DNA from: Olsenella_L sp051876355 | GTDB taxonomy: Bacteria; Actinomycetota; Coriobacteriia; Coriobacteriales; Atopobiaceae | DNA length: 64,000 bases | Direction: 5' to 3' | Assembly: GCA_051876355.1 (NCBI GenBank) | Contig: JBJEHU010000038.1 | Coordinates: 35,187-99,186 of the forward strand | Shown here: positions 25,691 to 34,295 of the stretch, in pieces | Layout: each line of letters starts with the position of its first letter | Position numbering within the stretch: position 1 is the first letter of the stretch | Position numbers and translations under genes: made by a program | Notes under the pieces: generated by a model | Databases searched by the model: none | What the model was told of the DNA's origin: nothing | What the model saw: the letters and a program-made list of their open reading frames with translations, nothing else

Positions 25691-25709
25691 TTTGCGAGAA
25701 AGGGTGCAG

Positions 25710-26423
25710 ATGGAAGCACTCAAGCTTCTCGGCATCCTGATCGTCGTGATCGGATTCGCGCTCAAGTGGGATTCGATCCTCACGATCATGGCTGCCGCTG
25801 TCGTCACTGCCTTCATTGCCGGCATGGATCCTCTGGTGTTCCTGCAGACACTGGGCAAGAGCTTCGTCTCGAACCGCAATATGCTCATCACGGTCGTCGT
25901 CTTCCTGCTGACAGGCACGCTCGAGAGGAACGGCCTCAAGGAAGCGGCGAAGGACGTGATGGCAAAGGTGAAGAACGCCACGGCCGGCCTTGTGCTCGGC
26001 GCCTACGGCGTCTTCCGTGTCATCTTCGCTGCGTTCAACGTGAGCTTCGGCGGCGTTGCCGGCTTCGTGAAGCCTGTTGTCATGCCCATGGCCGAGGCTG
26101 CTGATGAGGCAAACGGCCACAAGATGTCCCACAAGCACCATGAGGAACTCAAGGCCATGGCTGCCGGCATGGAGAACGTCGCCTGGTTCTTCGGCCAGGT
26201 GCTCTTCGTCGGCACGTCGGGCATGCTGCTCGTCCAGGGCACGATGTCCGATCTCGGCTACACGGTCGACCTTCCCCAGCTTGCTGCCATCCAGATCCCT
26301 GTCGCAATCGTGGCTGTCGTCGTCACGACGATCTACTACGCAATCGTCGACAAGAAGCTCACGAAGGAAGACCCCAAACAGCTTGAGGCTGAGGCTGCGG
26401 CCGGCGTGAAGGAGGAAGACTGA
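25710..26423 (+). CDS. 5-oxoproline transporter, DUF969 subunit
   Basis: 237 residues from ATG 25710 (AAAGGG upstream), with several membrane segments. MEALKLLGILIVVIGFALKWDSI, the FVSNRNMLITVVVFLLTGTLERNGLKE stretch and VIFAAFNVSFGGVAGFVKPVVMPMAEAA match the DUF969 family. DUF969 and DUF979 proteins occur together beside pyroglutamyl peptidase and are annotated as a 5-oxoproline transporter; that assignment rests on genomic context. The C-terminus is charged and cytoplasmic. The stop overlaps the next start (ATGA). Confidence 0.85.
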   Translation: MEALKLLGILIVVIGFALKWDSILTIMAAAVVTAFIAGMDPLVFLQTLGKSFVSNRNMLITVVVFLLTGTLERNGLKEAAKDVMAKVKNATAGLVLGAYGVFRVIFAAFNVSFGGVAGFVKPVVMPMAEAADEANGHKMSHKHHEELKAMAAGMENVAWFFGQVLFVGTSGMLLVQGTMSDLGYTVDLPQLAAIQIPVAIVAVVVTTIYYAIVDKKLTKEDPKQLEAEAAAGVKEED

Positions 26424-27388
26424 TGGGTATCCTCGAGTTCTATCAGAGCGCTGATGTGACGCTTTCAAGCAAGCTCCTCGAGATCGTCTATTTCATCATC
26501 GGCCTTGTCTGCATCTACGCCGGCGTCCGCAACGCAAAGGACGAGACGAACGAGAAGAGGATCGGCACGGCCTTCTTCTGGTGCATCCTGGGCGTCCTCT
26601 TCATCGTCGGTCCCTGGGTGCCGTATGAGGTCGACGGCGTCCTCGTTATCCTCATGGTCATCCCGCCAATTGCAAAGCAGGTCGGCAAGGGCGAAGACAG
26701 GACGAAGCCCACGGAGGAAGAGACACATGCCGGCTACAAGGACCTCGGCACGAAGATCTTCATCCCGGCCTTCTCCATCGGCGTCGTCGCTTTGATCTTT
26801 GCTCTCTTCACGAAGATCAGCTCCCTTGTCGGCATCACGGTCGGCGTCTTCATCGGCATGATCATCCTGCATTTCATGCGCCCGAAGCAGAACACGATGA
26901 AGGTCTATCTCGAGGATTCCCGCCGCATGCTCGATATCGTGGGCACGCTCATCATGCTTCCGACCCTGCTCGCAATCCTCGGCTCCGTATTCACGGCTGC
27001 AGGCGTCGGCACGGTCATCTCCGATATCGTGGGCGCCATCATCCCGCAGGGCAACATGGTCGTCGGCATCGTCGTCTATTGTGTCGGCATGGCCCTCTTC
27101 ACGATGATCATGGGCAACGCCTTCGCAGCCATCACGGTCATGACGGTAGGCATCGGCGCGCCGTTCGTGCTGTCGCTCGGCGCCGATCCTGTCATCGTCG
27201 GCTCCCTTGCCCTCACCTGCGGCTACTGCGGCACGCTCATGACGCCGATGGCAGCAAACTTCAACATCGTCCCTGTTGCCATCCTCGAGATGGACGACGA
27301 GTACGGTGTCATCAAGAAGCAGATCGTCCCTGCTCTCATCATGCTGGCCTTCCAGATCCTCCTCATGATCTGCCTCGTCGCGCTGTAG
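26423..27388 (+). CDS. 5-oxoproline transporter, DUF979 subunit
   Basis: 321 residues with about nine membrane segments, starting in the ATGA overlap with the DUF969 gene. LLEIVYFIIGLVCIYAGVRN, the conserved RMLDIVGTLIMLPTLLAILGSVFTAAGVG and the NAFAAITVMTVGIGAPFV plus CGYCGTLMTPMAANFNIVP segments identify DUF979. It is the partner of DUF969 and should form the membrane complex that imports pyroglutamate (5-oxoproline). A hairpin and pcp follow at 76 bases. Confidence 0.86.
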   Translation: MGILEFYQSADVTLSSKLLEIVYFIIGLVCIYAGVRNAKDETNEKRIGTAFFWCILGVLFIVGPWVPYEVDGVLVILMVIPPIAKQVGKGEDRTKPTEEETHAGYKDLGTKIFIPAFSIGVVALIFALFTKISSLVGITVGVFIGMIILHFMRPKQNTMKVYLEDSRRMLDIVGTLIMLPTLLAILGSVFTAAGVGTVISDIVGAIIPQGNMVVGIVVYCVGMALFTMIMGNAFAAITVMTVGIGAPFVLSLGADPVIVGSLALTCGYCGTLMTPMAANFNIVPVAILEMDDEYGVIKKQIVPALIMLAFQILLMICLVAL

Positions 27389-27417
27389 CTGGGTAGAGAG
27401 TATCTGTGCACACAATG

Positions 27418-27441
27418 AGAGCCTGCCTTCGGGCGGGCTCT
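27418..27441 (+). promoter_or_regulatory. UUCG-type hairpin before pcp
   Basis: A 10-bp stem with one G-U pair (AGAGCCTGCC with GGCGGGCTCT) and a TTCG tetraloop. No T-run follows, so it likely acts in RNA stability or partial termination between the transporter and pcp. Confidence 0.55.
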
Positions 27442-27463
27442 TCTGGGAGAGAGAAGGATTTCC

Positions 27464-28111
27464 ATGAAGAAGATTCTCGTGACTGGCTTCCAGCCGTTCG
27501 GCGGCGAGACCATGAACCCAGCCTGGGAGGCTGTCCGCAGGCTTCCCGATACGATTGCCGGCGCCTCCGTCACGAAGGTCGAGATCCCGGTTGTCTTCGA
27601 CAAGGGTCCTGAGGCCGTGGACAAGGCAATCGACGAGGTCGAGCCTGACCTCGTGCTCTGCGTCGGCCAGGCAGGCGGACGTGCAAAGATCACACCCGAG
27701 TTTGTCGGCATCAACTACGCCGATGCCCGCATCCCGGACAATGACGGAAACCAGCCTGTGGCAGAAAAGATTGCGTCCGACGGTCCCGACGCCTACTTTG
27801 CGACGCTTCCCGTCAAGGCAATGGTCCAGGCCATGACAGAAGCGGGCATTCCGGCAGAGGTCTCCTACACGGCAGGCACCTACGTCTGCAACGACGTGAT
27901 GTACTCCCTGCTGCACACGCTCGCAACGAAGCACCCGGGTGTCCGTGGTGGCTTCCTCCATGTGCCGTATGCGACGGAGCAGGCCTGCCATCTGCCGTCC
28001 TCGACGCCGAGCATGTCGCTCGATATGATGGCACGCGGCATCGAGCTTGGCCTCGCCGCTGCCGTCGAGCACGAAGAAGACGTGAAGGCTGCGACCGGCA
28101 CGACGCACTAG
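27464..28111 (+). CDS. pcp: Pyroglutamyl-peptidase I
   Basis: 215 residues, the usual size of C15 peptidases. The catalytic triad is visible: Glu79 in TPEFVGINYADARIPDN, Cys142 in GTYVCNDVMY and His166 in GGFLHVPY. The start GFQPFGGETMNPAW is the family signature. The enzyme removes N-terminal pyroglutamate from peptides; the DUF969/DUF979 pair upstream likely handles the released 5-oxoproline. A terminator follows. Confidence 0.96.
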   Translation: MKKILVTGFQPFGGETMNPAWEAVRRLPDTIAGASVTKVEIPVVFDKGPEAVDKAIDEVEPDLVLCVGQAGGRAKITPEFVGINYADARIPDNDGNQPVAEKIASDGPDAYFATLPVKAMVQAMTEAGIPAEVSYTAGTYVCNDVMYSLLHTLATKHPGVRGGFLHVPYATEQACHLPSSTPSMSLDMMARGIELGLAAAVEHEEDVKAATGTTH

Positions 28112-28133
28112 AACATCGTGTGATGGATCTGTG

Positions 28134-28176
28134 GGAAGCCTCGGGAGATTCGCTCTTCCGGGGCTTCCTTTCTGTT
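28134..28176 (+). terminator. Terminator after pcp
   Basis: GGAAGCCTC pairs with GGGGCTTCC (one wobble) around a loop holding a smaller GGGAGA/TCTTCC stem, followed by TTTCTGTT. Confidence 0.75.
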
Positions 28177-28331
28177 CAGGCTCTCATATACCTGCAGCTC
28201 AGCGCTTCAAATGGACAGCTGTTTCATCTGGGACAGGCGTCCTAATCCTGCCAGAAGGTGAAGCGGCTGCACATTCTTCAGGCAGAATGTGCTCATGAGG
28301 CCGACCATCCAGGACCGATGCGGAGGATGCT

Positions 28332-29096
28332 ATGGGCTATATGGAGCGCGAACACTGGTGCGTGCGCGATGACAAGAAGATATACGGGAAGCTCTTCCTG
28401 CCGGACGGCTGGGACGATGGGCGTCCGCGTGCCACAGCCATCTTTGCCCATGGGCTCTCGACGAACCATGGAGACATGGAGCCGTATGCAAGGACCGCAG
28501 CGGAGCGCGGCATGGTGACGTATGTCTTCGACTTCTGCGGAGGCGGTGGCTACTCGAGGAGCAGCTGGCAGGACAACATGTCGCTCTTCACGGAACAGCA
28601 CGACCTCGAAGCTGTTGCCTGGGAGCTCTCGCGCGAGCCGTTCGTCGACGAGCGCAACCTCTTTCTCTGCGGCGCCTCTCTGGGTGCCACGATCGCGCTC
28701 ATGGCAGCGCGTGCGAACGTGCAGCTCGTGAAGGCCTGCCTTCTCCTTTATCCTGCCTTCAACCTGCACGATGCAGTGCATGCAGCCTGCCCGAGGAGGG
28801 AGGATTTGCCTGAGCGCTTCCACATCATGAGCATGGATGTGTCGGGAGACTTCCTGCGCTCCTGCTGGGACTACGACTTCTTCGAGCATATCCCGGCCTT
28901 CCCGCAGGATGTGCTCATCTTCCACGGGGACGCAGACCAGGCCGTGCCGCTTGCGTATTCGCAGCGGGCGCAGTCGCTCTTCCCGCGCTGCGAGCTCCAT
29001 GTGATTCCGGGCGGTGGCCATGGTTTCGTCGACCCTTATTACTGGCAGGTTGTGAACGAGGGCGCAGAATGGCTGCGTGCCCATATCTGGCGCTAG
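28332..29096 (+). CDS. Alpha/beta hydrolase (esterase-like)
   Basis: 254 residues, RBS GGAGG five bases before the ATG. The nucleophile is Ser116 in CGASLGAT, the acid is the Asp in HGDADQAVP and the catalytic His lies in GGGHGF. An oxyanion-type AHGLSTNHGD strand end precedes it. No signal peptide is found. It resembles cinnamoyl/feruloyl esterase-like hydrolases that act on imported esters. Its last bases overlap the end of the opposing phosphoesterase gene. Confidence 0.85.
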   Translation: MGYMEREHWCVRDDKKIYGKLFLPDGWDDGRPRATAIFAHGLSTNHGDMEPYARTAAERGMVTYVFDFCGGGGYSRSSWQDNMSLFTEQHDLEAVAWELSREPFVDERNLFLCGASLGATIALMAARANVQLVKACLLLYPAFNLHDAVHAACPRREDLPERFHIMSMDVSGDFLRSCWDYDFFEHIPAFPQDVLIFHGDADQAVPLAYSQRAQSLFPRCELHVIPGGGHGFVDPYYWQVVNEGAEWLRAHIWR

Positions 29097-29665
29097 AGAC
29101 CTTCCTGGACCTTGGGTTCCGTATGGGCGAACCAGGCCAGGATCTCGTCGAGCGACACAGGGGCCATTGCGTTCGCATCGATACCCACATCGTAGCGAAG
29201 GATTCCCTCATCCCTCATGCGCTCGTTGTAGGAGCCGGGAGCTTCCTCTCCCTGCCCTGAGTGGATATGGCCGTGGAGCATGATCGAGCCTCTGTGCATG
29301 CCTTCCCAGGAGAGCAGGGGATAGTGGCAGAGAACGAGCATCTGCCCATCTTCTGTCTTCATCCTCATGAGCGGAGGCTCGACCACGAAGGTATGTGCCA
29401 CCTCGGGACGAGACCAGTCCTTGTCGTGGTTGCCCGAGATCAGATGGACCTTGCGGCAGACGATCTGCTTCCGGAGCGCACGGGCATGCTCGACGGTGCA
29501 GCGGTATGAGAAATCGCCGAGGATATAGAGCGTATCGGTCGGTGCGACCTTGATATCGATGTTCTGGATGATGGTATGCTCCATCGCCTCGAGGGAGGAG
29601 AAGCCGCGTTTCTGGGTGGCGAGGCTCTCATGCCCCAAATGCAGGTCTGCCGTGAACCAGATCAT
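29093..29665 (-). CDS. Calcineurin-like metallophosphoesterase
   Basis: 190 residues starting at the ATG ending at 29665 (GAGGAG six bases upstream). Metal motifs appear in order: DLHLGH, GDFSYR, GNHDKDW, CHYPLLSWE and HGHIHSG. This is the small YfcE-like or phage-type group of single-domain phosphoesterases. The substrate is not known. Its end overlaps the hydrolase stop by four bases in convergent orientation. Confidence 0.88.
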   Translation of the reverse strand: MIWFTADLHLGHESLATQKRGFSSLEAMEHTIIQNIDIKVAPTDTLYILGDFSYRCTVEHARALRKQIVCRKVHLISGNHDKDWSRPEVAHTFVVEPPLMRMKTEDGQMLVLCHYPLLSWEGMHRGSIMLHGHIHSGQGEEAPGSYNERMRDEGILRYDVGIDANAMAPVSLDEILAWFAHTEPKVQEGL

Positions 29666-29801
29666 GTGCTGCTCCTCTATCGTCCGCCAGCCGTTGGCAC
29701 CATGTCCCGTCATCTCGTGCGGCTTATACTCTATATGCTGAAAGAGAAAAGGGGGCGTCTCATCACTGCGTGGGACACTCCGAGACGGTGCAGAGCCATG
29801 A

Positions 29802-29815
29802 AGGGAAGCTTCCCT
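29802..29815 (+). promoter_or_regulatory. Palindrome covering the RBS of the nucleoside hydrolase gene
   Basis: AGGGAAGCTTCCCT is a perfect 14-bp palindrome ending one base before ATG 29816. It contains the likely RBS (AGGGA) and could fold as a 5-bp stem with an AGCT loop, hiding that RBS. An in-frame ATG at 29798 precedes it. Confidence 0.5.
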
Positions 29816-30769
29816 ATGAAGAAGATCATACTCGACCTCGATACCGGCATCGACGATGCCTTGGCCATTGCCTATGTGCTCGGAAGCCCTGATGCGGAGC
29901 TCTTGGGCATCACGGGCACCTATGGCAATGTCCTGCTCTCGCAGGGGCTCAGGAACAGCCTTGCCCTGACCGAGCTTCTGGGACATGCAGAGGTCCCGGT
30001 CTTTGCCGGCCTCCCGCATGCGCTCGCAGAGGAGGGCTTCTCCGTGAGCGAGGCTTCTGCCTTCATCCACGGGAAGAACGGTATCGGCAACATCACCATC
30101 GCCGATTCAGCCCGCACGGTTCAGGACATGTCCGCTGTCGATTTCATCATCGACTCTGCCCACCGCTATGGAGATGAGCTCGTCTATGTGCCGACGGGCC
30201 CGCAGACGAACCTTGCTGCCGCGATCAGGAAGGACCCCTCCCTCAAGGACACGCTCAACGTTGTCCTCATGGGCGGCGCCCTCACGGTGCCGGGCAACAT
30301 CAATGCCTGGACCGAAGCGAATATCGGCCAGGATCCGGAAGCGGCAAACGAAGTCTTCCGCTCCGGCATCCATGCCACGATGGTCGGTCTCGACGTCACG
30401 CTCCAGACGCTTCTCACGAAGAAGGAGACGGCGCAGTGGAGAGAAAAGGGCACGAAGGCTGGACGTGCCTATGCGGACATGGTCGACTACTACATCGGCG
30501 CCTATGCGAAGAACGCACCGTATCTCGGCGGCTGCGGCCTCCACGATCCGCTTGCAGCGGCTGTTGCTATCGACCCGACGCTTGTCGGCTGCCTTCCGAT
30601 CAACATGAAGGTCGACTGCGAAGGGCCGACGAGGGGACGCACGATCGGCGACGAGACACGTCTCAATGTGCCGGAGAAGTCTATGCAGGTTGCGGTCACG
30701 GTCGACGTGCCGCGCTTCCTTGCTGACCTCATGCACAATATCGGCAACGTCCTCGCCGAGGCACGCTAG
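29816..30769 (+). CDS. Inosine/uridine-preferring nucleoside hydrolase
   Basis: 317 residues. The calcium-binding N-terminal motif reads DLDTGIDDALA (usually DTDPGIDDA), followed by GITGTYGNV, VPTGPQTNLA, VVLMGGAL, NIGQDPEAAN and the late LHDPLAAA with a second Ca ligand Asp. The enzyme splits ribonucleosides to base and ribose in the cytoplasm. The start at 29816 gives a natural N-terminus; the in-frame 29798 ATG would add six residues. The LMW phosphatase follows 12 bases later. Confidence 0.92.
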   Translation: MKKIILDLDTGIDDALAIAYVLGSPDAELLGITGTYGNVLLSQGLRNSLALTELLGHAEVPVFAGLPHALAEEGFSVSEASAFIHGKNGIGNITIADSARTVQDMSAVDFIIDSAHRYGDELVYVPTGPQTNLAAAIRKDPSLKDTLNVVLMGGALTVPGNINAWTEANIGQDPEAANEVFRSGIHATMVGLDVTLQTLLTKKETAQWREKGTKAGRAYADMVDYYIGAYAKNAPYLGGCGLHDPLAAAVAIDPTLVGCLPINMKVDCEGPTRGRTIGDETRLNVPEKSMQVAVTVDVPRFLADLMHNIGNVLAEAR

Positions 30770-30781
30770 GGCAGGAACCTG

Positions 30782-31306
30782 ATGGTGCGCATCCTCTTTC
30801 TCTGCCACGGCAACATCTGCCGCTCGACGATGGCCGAGTACGTTATGGACTATCTCGTCGAGCAGGCAGGCCTGGAGGATTCCTTCATGATCGACTCCGC
30901 CGCGACAAGCAGGGAGGAGATTGGAAACGATGTCCATCCTGGAACGAGGAAGGCGCTCGAAGAGCATGGCATTCCCTGCGGACACCATGCGAGCCGCCAG
31001 ATGGGACCTTCAGACTACAGACGCTTCGACTATCTCATTGGCATGGACCAGGAGAACCTAGCTGGCATCTATAGGCTCCTTCTTGGAGAGAAGGGCATGG
31101 GCTACTCATGGCAGCCTGTGAGCAAGAAGGATATCGAGCGTGCCGATCCTGATGGCAAGGTATCGATGCTGCTTTCCTGGGCGGGTCTTTCGCGCGATGT
31201 GGCAGATCCCTGGTATACCGGAGATTTCGATGCGACCTACCGCGATGTGATGCTCGGCTGCACGAAACTTCTTGCAACAGTGAATGCTCTGCACAGTCTT
31301 TGGTGA
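30782..31306 (+). CDS. Low-molecular-weight protein-tyrosine phosphatase
   Basis: 174 residues. The P-loop is Cys8-HGNIC-Arg14-Ser, and the general acid Asp142 lies in DPWYTGDF; both are diagnostic for the LMW-PTP family. It would dephosphorylate tyrosine residues or small phosphates. It sits 12 bases after the nucleoside hydrolase gene and is probably co-transcribed, although a functional link is not evident. Confidence 0.93.
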   Translation: MVRILFLCHGNICRSTMAEYVMDYLVEQAGLEDSFMIDSAATSREEIGNDVHPGTRKALEEHGIPCGHHASRQMGPSDYRRFDYLIGMDQENLAGIYRLLLGEKGMGYSWQPVSKKDIERADPDGKVSMLLSWAGLSRDVADPWYTGDFDATYRDVMLGCTKLLATVNALHSLW

Positions 31307-31667
31307 CGCAATCATATCTCCTGAGAAAAGAATGGATTCAGGTTCTTGATACGCTCCAGAAGTGGGTCCCAGAGTCTGGCATCCGTTGACGAGGCTATTG
31401 CAAGACTCGCACAGCACGTCAAGGCTCGCAGGAAGCTATATGGCCAGGTGTCAGTTGCCAGGCAGATGTACGTGGCAGCAAACATGGGAAAACGTGAAGA
31501 ATGCCATGACTCAAACTCTGGAAAACGTGACAATTACTTTATTTCAAACTCAAGAAAACGTGCAAAATAGGATATTTTAAACTTGTGATAACGTGAGAAT
31601 ACTTGCTTGCTATCTTCTGGAAAACGTGCAAATCTACTGTTGAAACTAAGAGAATGGACAGGTTGCA
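31307..31667. other. Intergenic region with a 33-bp repeat array
   Basis: About 360 bases before the ATPase, visibly AT-richer than the genes. Short frames up to 74 codons exist, but the open part of one (31362-31580) encodes the repeat array itself as 11-residue units and ends inside unit 3. No RBS supports any of them. The array lies at 31487-31651. Confidence 0.6.
31487..31651. repeat. Five tandem 33-bp units with GAAAACGTG core
   Basis: Units start at 31487, 31520, 31553, 31586 and 31619, exactly 33 bases apart. Each begins with (G/A/T)GA(A/T)AACGTG, and most end in an AAACT-like segment; the middle 15 bases vary. They are not palindromic, unlike the array at 507. No spacers separate them. 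The last unit ends 16 bases before the ATPase start codon. Consistent spacing close to three helical turns suits phased protein binding. A decayed 11-residue coding repeat is an alternative. Confidence 0.8.
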
Positions 31668-33038
31668 ATGACAGAGATGCTCGAACGGAAGATCTATGGG
31701 AAGCTCCTCGAGTGGAAGCGGGAGTCGCAGGGCAAGACTGCTCTACTTATAGAAGGCGCTCGCCGTGTCGGTAAGAGTACCATCGTAAAAAGATTTGCGC
31801 AGAATGAGTATCGCTCCTATCTAATCATCGACTTCGCAATTGCATCACGAGAGACACGCGAGCTGTTCGAAACGCAGCGCGAACATCTCGATACGTTCTT
31901 CTCGTACCTTTCGGTCCTGTATAACGTGACGTTCTATCAGAGGGATACGCTCATCGTCTTTGATGAGGTCCAGCGTTTCCCGCTGGCACGAGAGTTCATC
32001 AAGTACCTCGTTGCGGATGGCCGCTATGACTATATCGAGACAGGATCGCTCATCTCGATCAAGAAGAATGTGGAAGATATCGTCATCCCCTCGGAAGAGA
32101 TGAAGATCTCCATGGAGCCGCTCGATTTCGAGGAGTTCCTCTGGGCCAGGGACAACAAGGCGCTTGCGGATCTCATCAGGTCTTCCCGCCAGGAGCTGCG
32201 CCCTCTGCCAGATGCATTGCACAGAAAGGCAATGCAGCTGTTCCGGGAATATCTCCTGATAGGCGGCATGCCACAGTCTGTCGTGGAATATGCGGAGACA
32301 AAAGACTTCGGAAAGGCGGACCGCGTGAAGCGCGGCATACTCGAGCTCTATGCCGATGATGTGTCGAAATATGCTGGCTCTGATGCTCCGCGTGTCAGGC
32401 GCCTTCTCGCTTCCATTCCTCAGCAGCTCTCAAGACATGAGAAACGCCTCGTATATGCGCAGGCCGAAAGCGGCACGCGCTCGCGTGACTGGCAAGGTCC
32501 CCTGGCATGGCTGGATGAGGCTCGTATCGTGAATCTATGCTACAAGACGACTGATCCTTCGGTCGCTCTTGCTTTGAATGTCGATGACACGGCGCTCAAG
32601 TGCTATATGGCCGATACCGGACTCCTGACGACGCAGTCTTTCAATGTCAATGCTGCAACACCAAACGAGACCTACAAAGCCATCCTCTTCGGAAATCTTG
32701 GCATCAGCGAAGGCATGCTGACGGAAAACTATGTTGCCCAGCAGCTGCGAGCGCAGGGCGACGATCTGTATTACTACTCGAGCTATGACAAGGATGATGC
32801 GCGGGGCAATATGGAGATAGACTTCGTGGTAGTGCGTGGCTATAAGGATGCCGCCATGAAGCCGCGTGTCAGCCCAATCGGAGTCAAATCGTCGAAACGT
32901 TACCAGGCCGTATCTCTCGAGAAGTTCAGACAAAGGTTCGGAAGGCGTGTCGGCACCAGCTATATCCTGCATCCCAGGCAGCTCAGCGTGGAAGGCGACA
33001 TGGTACGGCTGCCGCTCTACATGGCATTCTGCCTATAG
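31668..33038 (+). CDS. AAA-type ATPase with DUF4143
   Basis: 456 residues. Residues about 20-150 form the AAA_14 nucleotide-binding domain: Walker A GARRVGKST and Walker B LIVFDEVQRFP, followed by YIETGSL. The C-terminal half (about 200-420) has the DUF4143 pattern, ending in a nuclease-like EIDFVVVRGYK and IGVKSSKRY segment typical of these proteins. Such ATPases are frequent in human-associated anaerobes, are often horizontally spread, and have no proven role. The 33-bp array sits directly upstream and may control it. Confidence 0.88.
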   Translation: MTEMLERKIYGKLLEWKRESQGKTALLIEGARRVGKSTIVKRFAQNEYRSYLIIDFAIASRETRELFETQREHLDTFFSYLSVLYNVTFYQRDTLIVFDEVQRFPLAREFIKYLVADGRYDYIETGSLISIKKNVEDIVIPSEEMKISMEPLDFEEFLWARDNKALADLIRSSRQELRPLPDALHRKAMQLFREYLLIGGMPQSVVEYAETKDFGKADRVKRGILELYADDVSKYAGSDAPRVRRLLASIPQQLSRHEKRLVYAQAESGTRSRDWQGPLAWLDEARIVNLCYKTTDPSVALALNVDDTALKCYMADTGLLTTQSFNVNAATPNETYKAILFGNLGISEGMLTENYVAQQLRAQGDDLYYYSSYDKDDARGNMEIDFVVVRGYKDAAMKPRVSPIGVKSSKRYQAVSLEKFRQRFGRRVGTSYILHPRQLSVEGDMVRLPLYMAFCL

Positions 33039-33078
33039 CATGTCTGCGTGGGAGGAATCGGGTTCGGCAGATTCCCTT

Positions 33079-34044
33079 TTAGGCCTGGCTCTCTCGCGCT
33101 CCGAGATGCTCTTCTCGCCATTCCTTCGGCCCCATGCCGAAGTGGCGGCGGAAGACCTGGAAGAAATGGCTGTATGAGGCATAGCCGACGTCGTTTGCTA
33201 TTGCTTCGAGCGTGAGGTTGGGGTCTTCCATGAGCTGTGCTGCCTTGGCAAGGCGCGTAGAGGCGATGACGGAAGAGAGCGTCTTTCCCGTGTGCTTCCT
33301 GAAGTACTGGGTGAGATAGTTCTCGCTGTAGCCGAACTCTGCCGCCAGGCTGCCGACCGTGACATCCTGGTAGTTCACGGCAATGTAATCGAGCATCTGC
33401 ATCGTCTTCTGGTTGATGCCGCTGTAACTGTATGAAGTGATGGTGCAGAGCTTTGTGAGGAGCAGAAGGACCAGGGCATCGATTTCGAAGCTCTCCTTCA
33501 TCTGCGAGGCATCGAAGGCAGAGATGATGTCAGCCATGAGACGGCGGATCGTGCCTTCGGGCGTGTCGTTCATGATGAGATAGGGAGAGCTGTCCTCGCC
33601 GCGCAGAAAGCGTGCAATGCGGTTTGCATCTCCGAAGAAGCGTGCGAACACTCCCGAGGAGAAGAGCTCTGGTCTGAGGCAGAGATTCACGACGATAGCC
33701 TCGGTATTGATTGCCTCAAGGGCATGAGAGCTTTCCAGATTCATGAGGCAGAGACTGCCTTCGGGCATGTAGAGCTCTTCCCCTGCAACGACGTTCACGA
33801 CATCGCCCTTCAGGAGATAGAGGAACTCATAGTAGGAGTGCGTATGCACAGGGGCCGAGAATGCCATGCGGTGCGCGATGAGCGAAATATCTTCATCCGG
33901 CAGGATGAAGGAATCTGCAGCCAGGTGTTCCATCGTGAGCTGATGTCCCGAGAGCGTACTGAGCGCTCTTCCCATCGCATCTGTCGTCTGGGCTGTGTCG
34001 GGAGCGAATGTATCCTTCAGGAGAGACGATATCCACGCTGCCAT
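33079..34044 (-). CDS. AraC-family regulator of the rhamnoside locus
   Basis: 321 residues from the ATG ending at 34044 (AAGGAGG upstream). An N-terminal cupin sensor (HTHSYYEFLYLLKGDV, LYMPEGSLCLMN) precedes two AraC helix-turn-helix motifs at the C-terminus (TVGSLAAEFGYSENYLTQYFRKHTGK and LTLEAIANDVGYASYSHFFQVFRRHFG). It is divergent from the MFS transporter and rhamnosidase genes and is their likely activator in response to rhamnose or a rhamnoside. Confidence 0.9.
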   Translation of the reverse strand: MAAWISSLLKDTFAPDTAQTTDAMGRALSTLSGHQLTMEHLAADSFILPDEDISLIAHRMAFSAPVHTHSYYEFLYLLKGDVVNVVAGEELYMPEGSLCLMNLESSHALEAINTEAIVVNLCLRPELFSSGVFARFFGDANRIARFLRGEDSSPYLIMNDTPEGTIRRLMADIISAFDASQMKESFEIDALVLLLLTKLCTITSYSYSGINQKTMQMLDYIAVNYQDVTVGSLAAEFGYSENYLTQYFRKHTGKTLSSVIASTRLAKAAQLMEDPNLTLEAIANDVGYASYSHFFQVFRRHFGMGPKEWREEHLGARESQA

Positions 34045-34157
34045 GCTGCCTCCTTCGAACATATAAGAATATAGCATGTCCTCCTAAGAAACGTCTATGT
34101 AGCCATGGGCTGAGAGCTGCAAGAATATGTTCCAGATTGATTTGGCAGCTCAAGAAA

Positions 34158-34180
34158 ATAGCAGATAGATAGCTATTTAT
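34158..34180. promoter_or_regulatory. Inverted repeat in the AraC/MFS control region
   Basis: AAATAGC, nine bases, GCTATTT is a perfect 7-9-7 dyad midway between the divergent starts. It is the best candidate AraC-family site in this 251-base gap. A small GAGATGC/GCATCTC hairpin sits just before the MFS RBS. Confidence 0.5.
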
Positions 34181-34295
34181 CCAGCTGAAGCCTCTGGCGT
34201 ACGGGCGCGCACGCATGCCTGGCAATCCGGTACCAAGAACTGAACATGCTGATTTGTGTGTCTGAGATGCTCTGCATCTCTCAGAGGGAGGACTC

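Noticed and set aside
31487..31651. Possible CRISPR array
   Set aside because: No unique spacers of even length; units are contiguous 33-bp repeats with conserved cores only.
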